Positions 28,417 through 36,360 of a stretch of DNA of 64,000 bases are shown here, one piece after another. Below the pieces are notes generated by a model, which searched no databases, was not told the origin of the DNA, and worked only from the letters and a program-made list of their open reading frames with translations. A program made the translations under genes and the position numbers. Source of the DNA: Streptomyces celluloflavus. GTDB lineage: Bacteria; Actinomycetota; Actinomycetes; Streptomycetales; Streptomycetaceae. The stretch spans positions 53,823-117,822 of the forward strand of contig JOEL01000019.1 in the NCBI GenBank assembly GCA_000720995.1, in the 5' to 3' direction. Numbering within the stretch: the first letter of the stretch is position 1; each line of letters opens with the position of its first letter.

Positions 28417-29705
28417 TGGGCATCCGAGGCCGGATCGCGCTGGCCATTTCGTGTATGACGGCGCTGGCCGTGGTGGTACTGGGCTTCGCCGTGCACCACA
28501 TCGCGGACGCGGAGCGGCAGCGGTCGGCGCGGGCGTATCAGGACGACCGGCTGAGCGCGGCGCTCCAGATCTATGAGCGGGACGGGACGCTGGCGCTGGG
28601 CGCGCAGCTGGACGACGCGACGCTGCCGCTGCCGCTGCGGGAGGCCGTGTTCAAGGGCCGGTCGGGGACGTACATCAGCGGGGGCGACGATCCGCGGGTG
28701 TGGGCGGCGACGGGTGTCGGGGCCGGTGGGGGCGGGCCCGATCCGGGGCGTTCGCTGTCGGTGTCGGCGGCGTTCCCGGACGATGACGCGGCGCGGGTGG
28801 CGCTGGACCGGGCGCTGCTGATCGCGGGGGTGGGGACGGTCGCGCTGATGGCGGTGGTCTCGTGGTTCGTCTCGCAGCGGTTGTCGCGGCGGCTGCGGCT
28901 GAGCGCGGCGGCGGCGCGGCGGATCGCGGCGGGTGAGCCGCCGGACGCCGACGCGCTGGCCAGTCACGGCCGGGACGAGGTGGCCGAGTTGGGGCGCAGT
29001 GTGCATCACATGGCGACGTCGTTGGCGGCGCGGGTGGAGGCGGAGCGGGAGTTCACCGCGGATGTGGCGCACGAGCTGCGGACGCCGGTGGCCGGGCTGG
29101 TGGCGGCGGCGGAGCTGCTGCCGCAGCAGCGTGCGGTGGAGATGGTGCAGGACCGGGCGCAGGCGATGCGGCGGCTGGTGGAGGACCTGCTGGAGGTCTC
29201 GCGGCTGGACGCGGGGGTGGAGCGGGCCGATGTGGACGCCTGTGAGCTGCCGTCGCTGGTGCGCGGGATCGTGACGCGGGCGGCGCGGCAGCGCGGGGTG
29301 TCGGAGGTCTCGGTGTCCGTGGAGGGCGAACCGCAGATCGTGGAGACGGACCGGCGCCGGGTGGAGCGGGTGCTGGTGAACCTGCTGGCGAACGCGGCGA
29401 AGCACGGGCGGCCGCCGATCGAGGTGGTGGTGCGGGGCACCCGGATCGTGGTGCGGGACCACGGGCCGGGGTATCCGGCGGAGCTGTGCGCGGAGGGGCC
29501 GCGGCGGTTCCGTACGGCGGCGCCGGAGCGGGGCACCGGGCACGGCCTGGGGCTGACGATCGCGGCGGGCCAGGCGGAGGTACTGGGGGCCCGGCTGGAC
29601 TTCGGCGCCGCCGCGGACGGCGGCGCCGAGGCCGTGCTGGAGCTGCCGTCCGCGTCGGCGGTGGCGGCCGGGGAGCCGGGGGCGGTTACAGCCCCAGGTC
29701 CTTGA
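28416..29705 (+). CDS. Sensor histidine kinase without adjacent response regulator
   Basis: A 429-aa membrane kinase. TM1 is at about 7-27, an extracytoplasmic sensor at about 28-140, TM2 at about 140-160 (LLIAGVGTVALMAVVSWFV), then HAMP, then HisKA with the phospho-acceptor motif FTADVAHELRTPVAG. The HATPase domain has N-box NLLANAAKHG, G1 DHGPGYP and G2 GTGHGLGLTI. The start overlaps the preceding gene's stop by one base (GTG at 28413 is an alternative). Its last 20 bp overlap bcp tail to tail. No response regulator lies on either side, so its partner must be encoded elsewhere. The extracytoplasmic domain suggests an envelope signal. Confidence 0.92.
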   Translation: MGIRGRIALAISCMTALAVVVLGFAVHHIADAERQRSARAYQDDRLSAALQIYERDGTLALGAQLDDATLPLPLREAVFKGRSGTYISGGDDPRVWAATGVGAGGGGPDPGRSLSVSAAFPDDDAARVALDRALLIAGVGTVALMAVVSWFVSQRLSRRLRLSAAAARRIAAGEPPDADALASHGRDEVAELGRSVHHMATSLAARVEAEREFTADVAHELRTPVAGLVAAAELLPQQRAVEMVQDRAQAMRRLVEDLLEVSRLDAGVERADVDACELPSLVRGIVTRAARQRGVSEVSVSVEGEPQIVETDRRRVERVLVNLLANAAKHGRPPIEVVVRGTRIVVRDHGPGYPAELCAEGPRRFRTAAPERGTGHGLGLTIAAGQAEVLGARLDFGAAADGGAEAVLELPSASAVAAGEPGAVTAPGP

Positions 29706-30153
29706 TGATCTTGGCGACGTGGCCGGTGGCCTTGACGTTGTAGAGGGCGCGTTCGACCTTGCCGTCCTCGTCGAGGATGACGGTCGAGCGGATCACGCCG
29801 GTCACCGTCTTGCCGTAGAGCTTCTTCTCGCCGAAGGCGCCGTACGCCTCCAGGACCTGCTTGTCGGGGTCGCCGAGCAGGGTCACCTTGAGGTCCTCCT
29901 GCTCGCGGAACTTCGCGAGCTTCTCCGGCTTGTCGGGGGAGATGCCGATGACGTCGTAGCCGTGGCCGGCGAGGAAGTCGAGGTTGTCGGTGAAGTCGCA
30001 CGCCTGCTTGGTGCAGCCGGGGGTGAGGGCGGCGGGGTAGAAGTAGACGATGACCTTGCGGCCCTTGTGGTCGGCGAGCGAGACCTGTCGGCCGTCCGCG
30101 TCGGGGAGGGTGAAGGCGGGGGCGGTGTCGCCGGGCTGAAGTCGCTCGCTCAT
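29686..30153 (-). CDS. bcp: Thioredoxin-dependent peroxiredoxin, Bcp/PrxQ type
   Basis: A 155-aa peroxiredoxin reducing H2O2 and organic peroxides. The thioredoxin-like domain carries the peroxidatic Cys47 in ALTPGCTKQACDF, with Cys52 in the PrxQ-type resolving position, and the conserved Thr44. The C-terminal part VTGVIRSTVILDEDGKVERALYNVKATGHVAKI is typical. GGAGAGCC is directly before the ATG at 30153. It overlaps the histidine kinase 3' end by 20 bp on the opposite strand. Confidence 0.95.
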   Translation of the reverse strand: MSERLQPGDTAPAFTLPDADGRQVSLADHKGRKVIVYFYPAALTPGCTKQACDFTDNLDFLAGHGYDVIGISPDKPEKLAKFREQEDLKVTLLGDPDKQVLEAYGAFGEKKLYGKTVTGVIRSTVILDEDGKVERALYNVKATGHVAKIIKDLGL

Positions 30154-30391
30154 GGCTCTCCTTTGGGCTGGGTCCGTACATCCCCGAGGGTACGCAGCCG
30201 GGCGGTGGGGCGGTGCGCCGCGGTACGGCCGCCGGCGCCGCGCCTGCTCGGAAGGGGGGTGCTGTGGGGCGCACCCGGCCGTGAGCTGACAGACTGTCCA
30301 CACGAATCGGCCCGGACCCGGTGGCCGGTTCCGTACGGGGTCTCGTGCCTGGTCCCCGTACGCATCGGCCGGAGACGACGGAGGCAGCGCG

Positions 30392-30709
30392 GTGTCGGAA
30401 GCCAGGACCCCTGCGCAGATCGAGGCGGATATCGCCCGCAGGCGGCAGGATCTCGCCGTGACGCTCGACGAGATCGGTGTGCGGCTGCACCCGAAGACGA
30501 TCATCGACGATGCGAAGGCGAAGACCGCGGAGGCGGTGGACCGCACGGCGGGACGGGCGTATGTGGCCATCAACCGCGCGGTGTCGGATGTGCGCGGGCA
30601 GCTGGTGTCGGAGGACGGGGCGCCGCGGCTGGAGCGGATCGTTCCGGTCGCCATGATCGGTGTGGCCGTGGTGGGACTGCTGGTGCTGCGGGGCAAGCGG
30701 CGCCGGTAG
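30392..30709 (+). CDS. DUF3618 small membrane-anchored protein
   Basis: A 105-aa DUF3618 protein. A soluble N-terminal helical part (RTPAQIEADIARRRQDLAVTLDEIGVRLHPK) is the family hallmark, followed by a coiled segment and one C-terminal membrane helix (IVPVAMIGVAVVGLLVLR) with a basic tail. These proteins are widespread in actinobacteria, without a known function. The GTG at 30392 has GGAGGCAG upstream. It is divergent from bcp. Confidence 0.88.
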   Translation: MSEARTPAQIEADIARRRQDLAVTLDEIGVRLHPKTIIDDAKAKTAEAVDRTAGRAYVAINRAVSDVRGQLVSEDGAPRLERIVPVAMIGVAVVGLLVLRGKRRR

Positions 30710-30872
30710 CGGCGGTGGCCGGCCGCGGTTTCGGTGCGCCGCCGGTGGCCGGTTTTCGGTGGCCGTCGTCCGCTGTGGCCGGCATCCGGTGGCGGCCGGC
30801 GGGCGGTGGCGCGCCGTGCGGTGTAGCCGGGCCGAGGCGTGCCGGGCGGCGGCGGGCAGGTACGGTCGTGCC

Positions 30873-31223
30873 GTGAGCCCCAATAACACCAAGGACACCC
30901 ACGACAAGCTGCCGATCCGGATGCTGCACGACCGTGTGCTGGTCCGGACGGACATCCCCGAGGGCGAGCGCCGCTCGACCGGGGGCATCGTCATCCCGGC
31001 GACCGCGGCGGTCGGCCGCCGCCTGGCCTGGGCCGAGGTGGTCGCGGTCGGGCAGAACGTACGGACCGTCGAGGTGGGCGACCGGGTGCTGTACGACCCG
31101 GAGGACCGGGCCGAGGTCGAGGTGCGCGGTGTGGCGTATGTGCTGATGCGGGAGCGCGATCTGCACGCGGTGGCCGCGGAGCGCCTGGAGGGCTCGCAGG
31201 ACTCGACGGGGCTGTATCTGTAG
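30873..31223 (+). CDS. GroES-like co-chaperonin paralogue
   Basis: A 116-aa protein of the Cpn10 fold: LPIRMLHDRVLVRTDIPEGERRSTGGIVIPATA, then WAEVVAVGQNVRTVEVGDRVLYDPEDRAEVEVRGVAYVLMRERDLHAV. It is divergent from true GroES (no typical mobile loop with GGIVLPDTA-KEKPQ) and is not linked to groEL, so it is a second, specialised copy whose partner is unknown. The GTG at 30873 lies 6 nt after a TACGGT -10 box (30861-30866), a leaderless arrangement. A T-run terminator follows. Confidence 0.86.
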   Translation: MSPNNTKDTHDKLPIRMLHDRVLVRTDIPEGERRSTGGIVIPATAAVGRRLAWAEVVAVGQNVRTVEVGDRVLYDPEDRAEVEVRGVAYVLMRERDLHAVAAERLEGSQDSTGLYL

Positions 31224-31239
31224 CGGAGTTGGCGGAGGG

Positions 31240-31269
31240 CGGGCGGTGACCGAGGTCACCGCCCGTTTT
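31240..31269 (+). terminator. Intrinsic terminator before guanidine riboswitch
   Basis: An 11-bp stem (31240-31250 with 31255-31265), CGAG loop and a TTTT tail separate the GroES-like gene from the riboswitch-controlled gene. Confidence 0.8.
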
Positions 31270-31294
31270 GTCTGCCCTTTGCTAGGGTCGAGAC

Positions 31295-31338
31295 ACCCGA
31301 CGAGACGCGCCGTACCGGGTCACGACAAGACGACGCAC
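31295..31338 (+). ncRNA. Guanidine-III riboswitch (ykkC-III class)
   Basis: The segment follows the ykkC-III/guanidine-III consensus closely: CCGACGAG, then GCGCCGTACC, GGGTCACGACAAGACG and GACGCA in the right order and spacing, as in the crystallised Thermobifida fusca RNA. P1 is ACCCG (31295-31299) with CGGGT (31316-31320). The pseudoknot stem pairs GCGCCGT with ACGACGC downstream, with one internal mismatch. It ends about 20 nt before the GGAGG of a SugE/Gdx-type exporter, the expected regulon member. Guanidinium binding should expose the ribosome site. A -10 like TAGGGT (31283-31288) puts the transcript start just upstream. Confidence 0.87.
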
Positions 31339-31370
31339 CCCTGTTGAAGCTCTTTCACGGAGGTGCCGTC

Positions 31371-31691
31371 ATGGCATGGATCCTGCTCATGATCGCCGGA
31401 CTGCTCGAAGTCGGCTGGTCGATCGGGATGAAGTTCACCGACGGGTTCACCCGGCTGTGGCCCAGCGTGTTCACCGGCGCGGGCATCGTCGCCAGCATGG
31501 TGCTGCTCTCGTACGCGGCCCGGACGCTCCCGATAGGCACCGCCTACGGCGTCTGGGTGGGCATCGGCGCGGCCGGTGCGGCGGTGGTGGGGATGGTGGC
31601 GCTGGGCGAGCCGGCCACCGCCGCCCGGATCTTCTTCATCTGCCTGCTGCTGGTGGCGGTGGTCGGCCTCAAGGCGACGTCGGGCCACTGA
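31371..31691 (+). CDS. sugE: SMR-family guanidinium exporter (SugE/Gdx)
   Basis: A 106-aa, four-helix small multidrug resistance protein. The sequence is of the SugE/Gdx subtype: AWILLMIAGLLEVGWSIGMKFTDGFTRLWPS with the essential membrane Glu13, then LSYAARTLPIGTAYGVWVGIGAAGA. Gdx proteins export guanidinium in exchange for protons. A guanidine-III riboswitch immediately upstream supports that substrate. GGAGG lies 7 nt before the ATG at 31371; a frame to 31344 is possible but enters the riboswitch-RBS linker. SMR dimers can form from one gene product with dual topology, consistent with a single gene. Confidence 0.94.
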   Translation: MAWILLMIAGLLEVGWSIGMKFTDGFTRLWPSVFTGAGIVASMVLLSYAARTLPIGTAYGVWVGIGAAGAAVVGMVALGEPATAARIFFICLLLVAVVGLKATSGH

Positions 31692-31810
31692 CGGCGGGCT
31701 CCCGGCGGCCGGGGGCCGCCGTCCTCCCCGGTCCGCTGCGGCGGGCCCGTACGGCGCCCCGCGGGCCGTCGGGTCCGCGGCCGGGTCCGCCGCCCGTGGG
31801 GCCGTCCCGC

Positions 31811-34144
31811 TCACTCGTCCCATGCGGCACCCCGGACACCCCACGGGGACATCCGGTACGTCTGCGGCACGGTATCGCCGCCGGGCTCCGCGGTCGGGAA
31901 CTCCTCGGTGGGTTCGGCGGTCGGCGGCTGCTCGGTGGGGAAGGGCGGCGTGGACGGCTCGGCCGTCGGCAGGGTGGGGGCCTCGGTCGGCGGGGTGGCG
32001 GTGGTACCGGGCGGAGTGCTCGGGGTACCGCCGGCCGACGCCGATGCGGAGGCCGACGGCGTACCGGTGCCGGACGGCTCGGACGACTGCTGCTCGGCGC
32101 CGCTCGCCAGTTGGAGGTCGAAGTCGCGGGCCGGCTGCCCGCGCAGGGCCGCCGCGGTGTAGTCGGCCCAGATCTCGGCGGGGTAGCCGCCGCCGTTGAC
32201 CCGGTCCTGGCCCCCGGCGCCGTACAGCGGTTCCTGTGCGGCGGTCTGCGGATGCTGGCCGAGCACGGCGACCACGGTGGCGAGATCGGGCGTGTAGCCG
32301 GCGAACCAGGCGGCCTTGTCCTTCTCCGCGGTGCCGGTCTTGCCGGCCGCCGGGCGCCCGGCGGCCTGGGCCGCGGTGGCGGTGCCGCCCTCGACGACGC
32401 CGCGCAGCACCGAGGTGGTGGTGTCCGCGGCGTCCCGCCCGATGGCGATGCCCTCGGGGCGGTCCGGCAGCTGGACGTCCTCACCGAGCCGGGAGACCTT
32501 GTCCACCAGCGAGTAGGGCCGCTGCTTTCCGTGGTTGGCGAAGGTCGCGTAGACCTGCGTCATGTCCAGGACGCTGGGGGTGGCGGTGCCCAGCGAGATG
32601 GCGCCCTGGGAGGAGCCGAGACTGGGGGTGTCCTTGGGGATGCCCAGGTCGACGGCGGTGTTCTTGACCTTGGCGGGGCCGACGTCGATACCCATCTGGG
32701 CGAAGACGGCGTTGATGGACTTGTCCATACCGGCGCTGACGGTGACCGGGCCGTAGGAGCGGTCGTCCTCGTTGGCGGGATCGAAGCCGGTGGGGGAGCC
32801 GTTGCTGACCGTCATCCGCTTGTTGGTGCCGTCGTAGACGGTGTTCGGGGTGATCCGGACGCCGTCCTGGGTGGTGGAGCCGTTCTGCACGGCGGAGGCG
32901 AAGACGATCGGCTTGAAGATCGAACCGACCTGATAGTCGCGCCGGGTCGCGCCGTTGACGTACTGCTTGGCGTAGTCGATACCGCCGTACATGGCGACGA
33001 CCTTGCCGCTGGCGGGGTCGATGGAGGCGCCGCCCGCCCGGACGTAGGAGTCGACCGTCCGCGCGTCGCTGAGCTTGTCCATCAGCCGGCTGTCGACCGC
33101 GGCCACGAGGGCGTCCTGGCGCTTTCTGTCGATGGTGGTGGTGATGCGGTAGCCGCCGGCCCGCAGGGTGTCCTCGTCCACGACCTTGTTGTCGGTCAGG
33201 TAGTCGTTGACGGCCTTGACGAGATAGCCGCGCTGCCCGGACAGACCGGTCGGCGCCCGCGCCGGGCCGGGGGCGGGGAACGTCATCGTGGACCGCTGGC
33301 TCTCGCTGAGCCACTTCTGCTTGACCATGCCGTCCAGCACGTAGTCCCAGCGGGCCACCGCCCGCTGCTTGTTCTCGGGGTGGGCGGCGACGTCGTACGC
33401 GCTGGGAGCGTTGAGGAGGGTGGCCAGATAGGCGCCCTGAGCGGTGGTCAGCTGGTCGCAGTTCTTGCCGTAGTACGCCTGCGCGGCGGCCTGGATGCCG
33501 TAGGCGTTGCGGCCGTAGTAGCTGGAGTTGAGGTAGCCCTCCAGGATGTCGTGCTTGCTCACCTCGCGGTCCAGCTTGATGGCGATGAAGAACTCCTTGG
33601 CCTTGCGGGTGAGGGTCTGCTCCTGGCCGAGGTAGTAGTTCTTGACGTACTGCTGGGTGATCGTCGAACCGGACTGCTTGCCCTTGCCGGTGACGGTGTT
33701 CCAGGCGGCGCGGACCATCGCGGCGGGATCGACCGCGGACTCCGAGTAGAAGTCGCGGTCCTCGGCGGCCAGCACGGCCTGCTGGACGGTCTTGGGCACC
33801 TGGGCGAGCGAGACGTTCTCGCGGTTGACGTCGCCGTCGCGGGCCAGCTCCGAGCCGTCGGAGTAGAGGTAGACGTTGCTCTGGGCCTTGGCGGCGGTGT
33901 TGGCGGCCGGGATGTTGACGAGGAGATAGCCGGCGATCAGACCGCCCGCGACCACCAGCAGGAACAGCAGCAGAGCGCCGAAGAGCATGCGCCAGGTGGG
34001 GAAGAGCCGGCGCCAGCCGGTGCGCCGCGGACGGGATTTCCGGCCCTTGGCGCTGCGCCCGTCCGTCGACGGCGCGTCGGGACGCGGGCCCCACTTCCGG
34101 GACCCGGTGCGCTCCGGGCCGTCGTGCTGCGGATCGTGGCTCAT
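31811..34144 (-). CDS. Class A penicillin-binding protein
   Basis: A 777-aa bifunctional peptidoglycan synthase. A basic cytoplasmic tail and one membrane anchor (MLFGALLLFLLVVAGGLIAGYLLV, about residues 54-76) precede a GT51 glycosyltransferase domain with EDRDFYSESAVDPAAMVRA (catalytic Glu) and QSGSTITQQYVKN. The transpeptidase domain has the SxxK motif in GSIFKP, SxN in SINAVF and KTG in GKTGTAEKDK. The C-terminus is a Pro/Thr/Ser/Ala-rich, low-complexity tail of about 100 residues. The start is ATG at 34144. It probably acts in hyphal or spore wall synthesis. Divergent from the ABC-2 operon. Confidence 0.95.
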   Translation of the reverse strand: MSHDPQHDGPERTGSRKWGPRPDAPSTDGRSAKGRKSRPRRTGWRRLFPTWRMLFGALLLFLLVVAGGLIAGYLLVNIPAANTAAKAQSNVYLYSDGSELARDGDVNRENVSLAQVPKTVQQAVLAAEDRDFYSESAVDPAAMVRAAWNTVTGKGKQSGSTITQQYVKNYYLGQEQTLTRKAKEFFIAIKLDREVSKHDILEGYLNSSYYGRNAYGIQAAAQAYYGKNCDQLTTAQGAYLATLLNAPSAYDVAAHPENKQRAVARWDYVLDGMVKQKWLSESQRSTMTFPAPGPARAPTGLSGQRGYLVKAVNDYLTDNKVVDEDTLRAGGYRITTTIDRKRQDALVAAVDSRLMDKLSDARTVDSYVRAGGASIDPASGKVVAMYGGIDYAKQYVNGATRRDYQVGSIFKPIVFASAVQNGSTTQDGVRITPNTVYDGTNKRMTVSNGSPTGFDPANEDDRSYGPVTVSAGMDKSINAVFAQMGIDVGPAKVKNTAVDLGIPKDTPSLGSSQGAISLGTATPSVLDMTQVYATFANHGKQRPYSLVDKVSRLGEDVQLPDRPEGIAIGRDAADTTTSVLRGVVEGGTATAAQAAGRPAAGKTGTAEKDKAAWFAGYTPDLATVVAVLGQHPQTAAQEPLYGAGGQDRVNGGGYPAEIWADYTAAALRGQPARDFDLQLASGAEQQSSEPSGTGTPSASASASAGGTPSTPPGTTATPPTEAPTLPTAEPSTPPFPTEQPPTAEPTEEFPTAEPGGDTVPQTYRMSPWGVRGAAWDE

Positions 34145-34560
34145 GTGTGTATGGACTCCTAGGCCGCCGCCGATGGTTGTGCCGCGGCGGATCGGTGTCG
34201 TTCCGGCGGTGGGCGCCGTACGCCGGAAATGGGAACTCTCGCCCGATAAGGCACTCTCGCATCATGCGTCCCGGCGTCCACGGGTGGCACGCACCCGTGA
34301 CCGCTCCGTGATCGGCCGAATGGCCCCGCCGGCTGACCCGGACCGGTGACAAAACCCGTGGTGCATCCTCCCGCCGCGCCACTAGACTCCGGTGCTTTGC
34401 CATTCGGCCCGCAGCGCCGCCGTCCGGCCGCCGGACCACGCGCGCCATGAGAAATCACGCGCCACGAGCGTACGAGCGCCACGAGCGACCTCTCGCGCCA
34501 CGAGAGCCGAGAACGACGAGTCAAGAACCACGAACCACGAGAACCATCGGAACCGAACGG
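34145..34560. other. Divergent intergenic region with CACGAG-rich stretch
   Basis: No gene is supported in these 416 bp. From about 34450 to 34550 the plus strand is purine- and CACGAG-rich, with imperfect repeats of CGCCACGAGCG and CACGAACCACGAGAACC. It lies just upstream of the first ABC permease start. Promoters for both divergent genes must be here. Confidence 0.5.
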
Positions 34561-35376
34561 ATGCGGGGGAGCGCGGAGGTGTTGTACACGGCCGTGGCGG
34601 CCGGCAGCTTCAGGAGATACGCCACCTACCGGACCGCCACCGTGGCGGGCGTCGTCACCAACACCGTCTTCGGCTTCATCGTCGCCTACACCTATATCGC
34701 CCTGTGGCACGAGCGCCCGCACCTGGGCGGCTACGACCAGGCACAGGCCATGACGTTCGTCTGGACCGGGCAGGCGCTGCTGGCGGTCTCCGCGCTGATG
34801 TCCGGCGGCAACCTGGACGAGCTCCAGGAGCGCATCCGCACCGGCGATATCGCGGTGGACCTCTACCGGCCCGCCGACCTCCAGCTGTGGTGGCTGGCCG
34901 CGGACCTGGGGCGGGCCGGGCTGCAACTGATCGGCCGCGGGGTGGTGCCGATGGCGGTGGGCGCCCTGGTCTTCCCCCTGGCGCTGCCGGGCGAGGCGCT
35001 GACGTGGTGCGTGTTCCTGCTCTCGGTGCTGCTGGCGGTGGTGGTCAGCTTCGCCCTGCGCTATCTCGTCGCGCTGGCCTCCTTCTGGCTGCTCGATGGT
35101 GCGGGCCTGTCCCTGATCAGCGGGCTGGCCTGCATGTTCTTCTCGGGGATGGTGCTGCCGCTGCGGGTCTTCCCCGGCGACTTCGGCCACTTCGTACAGC
35201 TGCTGCCGTGGGCCTCGATGCTCCAGGTGCCGGCCGATGTGCTGCTCGGCGCACGGACCGGCGGCGCGCTGCTGCGGGGGCTGGCCTTCCAGGCGGGCTG
35301 GGCGGTGGCGCTGCTGGCACTGGGCCGGCTGGTGCAGCGGGCCGCGACCCGGAAGGTGGTGGTGCAGGGTGGTTAG
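34561..35376 (+). CDS. ABC-2 type exporter permease, subunit 1
   Basis: A 271-aa integral membrane protein with about six helices of the ABC-2/DUF990 type. The segment RYATYRTATVAGVVTNTVFGFIVAYTYIAL begins the membrane part, and LISGLACMFFSGMVLPLRVFPGDFGHFVQLLPWASMLQVPADVLLG is typical of these permeases. The ATG at 34561 is chosen because upstream in-frame codons come from the low-complexity CACGAG repeat region. It overlaps the next permease gene by 8 nt. With that gene and the ATPase it forms an exporter of unknown cargo. Confidence 0.85.
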   Translation: MRGSAEVLYTAVAAGSFRRYATYRTATVAGVVTNTVFGFIVAYTYIALWHERPHLGGYDQAQAMTFVWTGQALLAVSALMSGGNLDELQERIRTGDIAVDLYRPADLQLWWLAADLGRAGLQLIGRGVVPMAVGALVFPLALPGEALTWCVFLLSVLLAVVVSFALRYLVALASFWLLDGAGLSLISGLACMFFSGMVLPLRVFPGDFGHFVQLLPWASMLQVPADVLLGARTGGALLRGLAFQAGWAVALLALGRLVQRAATRKVVVQGG

Positions 35377-36286
35377 CGGGCCGGTGGCCGGACCGTCCGC
35401 GGCCGGTGGCGCCGCCGCCGGCGGCCCGGCGACGGACCGGGGCGGACCGGACGGCGGCGGGGGCCCGTCCCGGGGGGCGGCCCTGGCGCAGGGGCTGCGC
35501 GCGTACGGGCTGATCGTGCGGATGTGGGTGCGCTCCACGCTCGCGTACCGGACGTCGTTCGTGATGACGGCGGTCGGCAACTTCGCGGCGAGCGGTCTGG
35601 ACTTCGTCGCGATCATGCTGATGTTCTCGCAGATCGACACCCTCGGCGGCTTCGCCCTGCCCGAGGTCGCCCTCCTCTACGGCACCTCCAGCTCCTCGCT
35701 CGGCCTGGCCGATCTGCTGCTCGGCAGCATGAGCCGGCTCGGCCAGCGGATCCGCGACGGCACCCTGGACACCCTGCTGCTGCGCCCCGTACCGGTCTTC
35801 GCGCAGGTCGCCGCCGACCGCTTCGCGCTGCGCCGGCTGGGCCGGATCACCCAGGGCGTGCTGGTCCTGGGCTGGTCGCTGCCGCAGCTGGACGTGGCCT
35901 GGACGGCGGGCCGGATCCTGCTGGTGCCGCTGATGGTGCTGTGCGGTGCGGCGATCTACGGCGCGGTGTACACCGCCGGGGCCGCCTTCCAGTTCTGGGC
36001 GCAGGACGCCGCCGAGGTGCAGAACTCCTTCACCTACGGCGGGAACGCCATGCTCCAGTACCCGCCGACGGTGTTCTCCAAGGAGCTGGTGCGGGGCGTC
36101 ACCTTCGTCATCCCGCTGGCCTTCGTGAACTGGCTGCCCGCGCTGTTGCTGCTGGGCCGCCCGGACCCGCTGGGGCTGCCGGGCTGGGTGGCCTTCCTGG
36201 GGCCCGCGGTGGCGGGCGTGATGGGTGCGGGGGCGGGGCTGGCGTGGCGGTACGGGCTGCGGGCGTACCGGAGTACGGGGAGCTGA
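35369..36286 (+). CDS. ABC-2 type exporter permease, subunit 2
   Basis: A 305-aa membrane protein with about six helices (VMTAVGNFAASGLDFVAIMLMFSQI, LVLGWSLPQLDVAW, ILLVPLMVLCGAAIYGAVYTAGAAFQFWAQDAAEVQNSF) and the coupling region SRLGQRIRDGTLDTLLLRPVPVF, which matches ERIRTGDIAVDLYRPADLQ in subunit 1. The two permeases are paralogous and probably form a heterodimer. The GTG at 35369 overlaps the previous gene by 8 nt; a GTG some 15 nt further is possible. A Gly/Ala-rich N-terminal stretch of about 35 residues precedes the first helix. Confidence 0.85.
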   Translation: MVSGPVAGPSAAGGAAAGGPATDRGGPDGGGGPSRGAALAQGLRAYGLIVRMWVRSTLAYRTSFVMTAVGNFAASGLDFVAIMLMFSQIDTLGGFALPEVALLYGTSSSSLGLADLLLGSMSRLGQRIRDGTLDTLLLRPVPVFAQVAADRFALRRLGRITQGVLVLGWSLPQLDVAWTAGRILLVPLMVLCGAAIYGAVYTAGAAFQFWAQDAAEVQNSFTYGGNAMLQYPPTVFSKELVRGVTFVIPLAFVNWLPALLLLGRPDPLGLPGWVAFLGPAVAGVMGAGAGLAWRYGLRAYRSTGS

Positions 36287-36360
36287 GCGGTGTCCCGTAC
36301 GACGGGTGTGCGGGCGCGGGAACGGGGCGGTGGAGCGGACACGAGGCGAGGAGACGTGCG

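Noticed and set aside
31376-34162. A 928-codon open frame on the plus strand across the PBP gene
   Set aside because: It lies antisense to a PBP with intact GT51 and transpeptidase motifs. Long antisense frames are expected at this GC content, and the translation has no domain.
35524-36360. Extended N-terminus of the ABC ATPase running through the permease gene
   Set aside because: The frame is open but off-register with the real permease; the ATPase domain begins after GTG 36361, which has a ribosome site.
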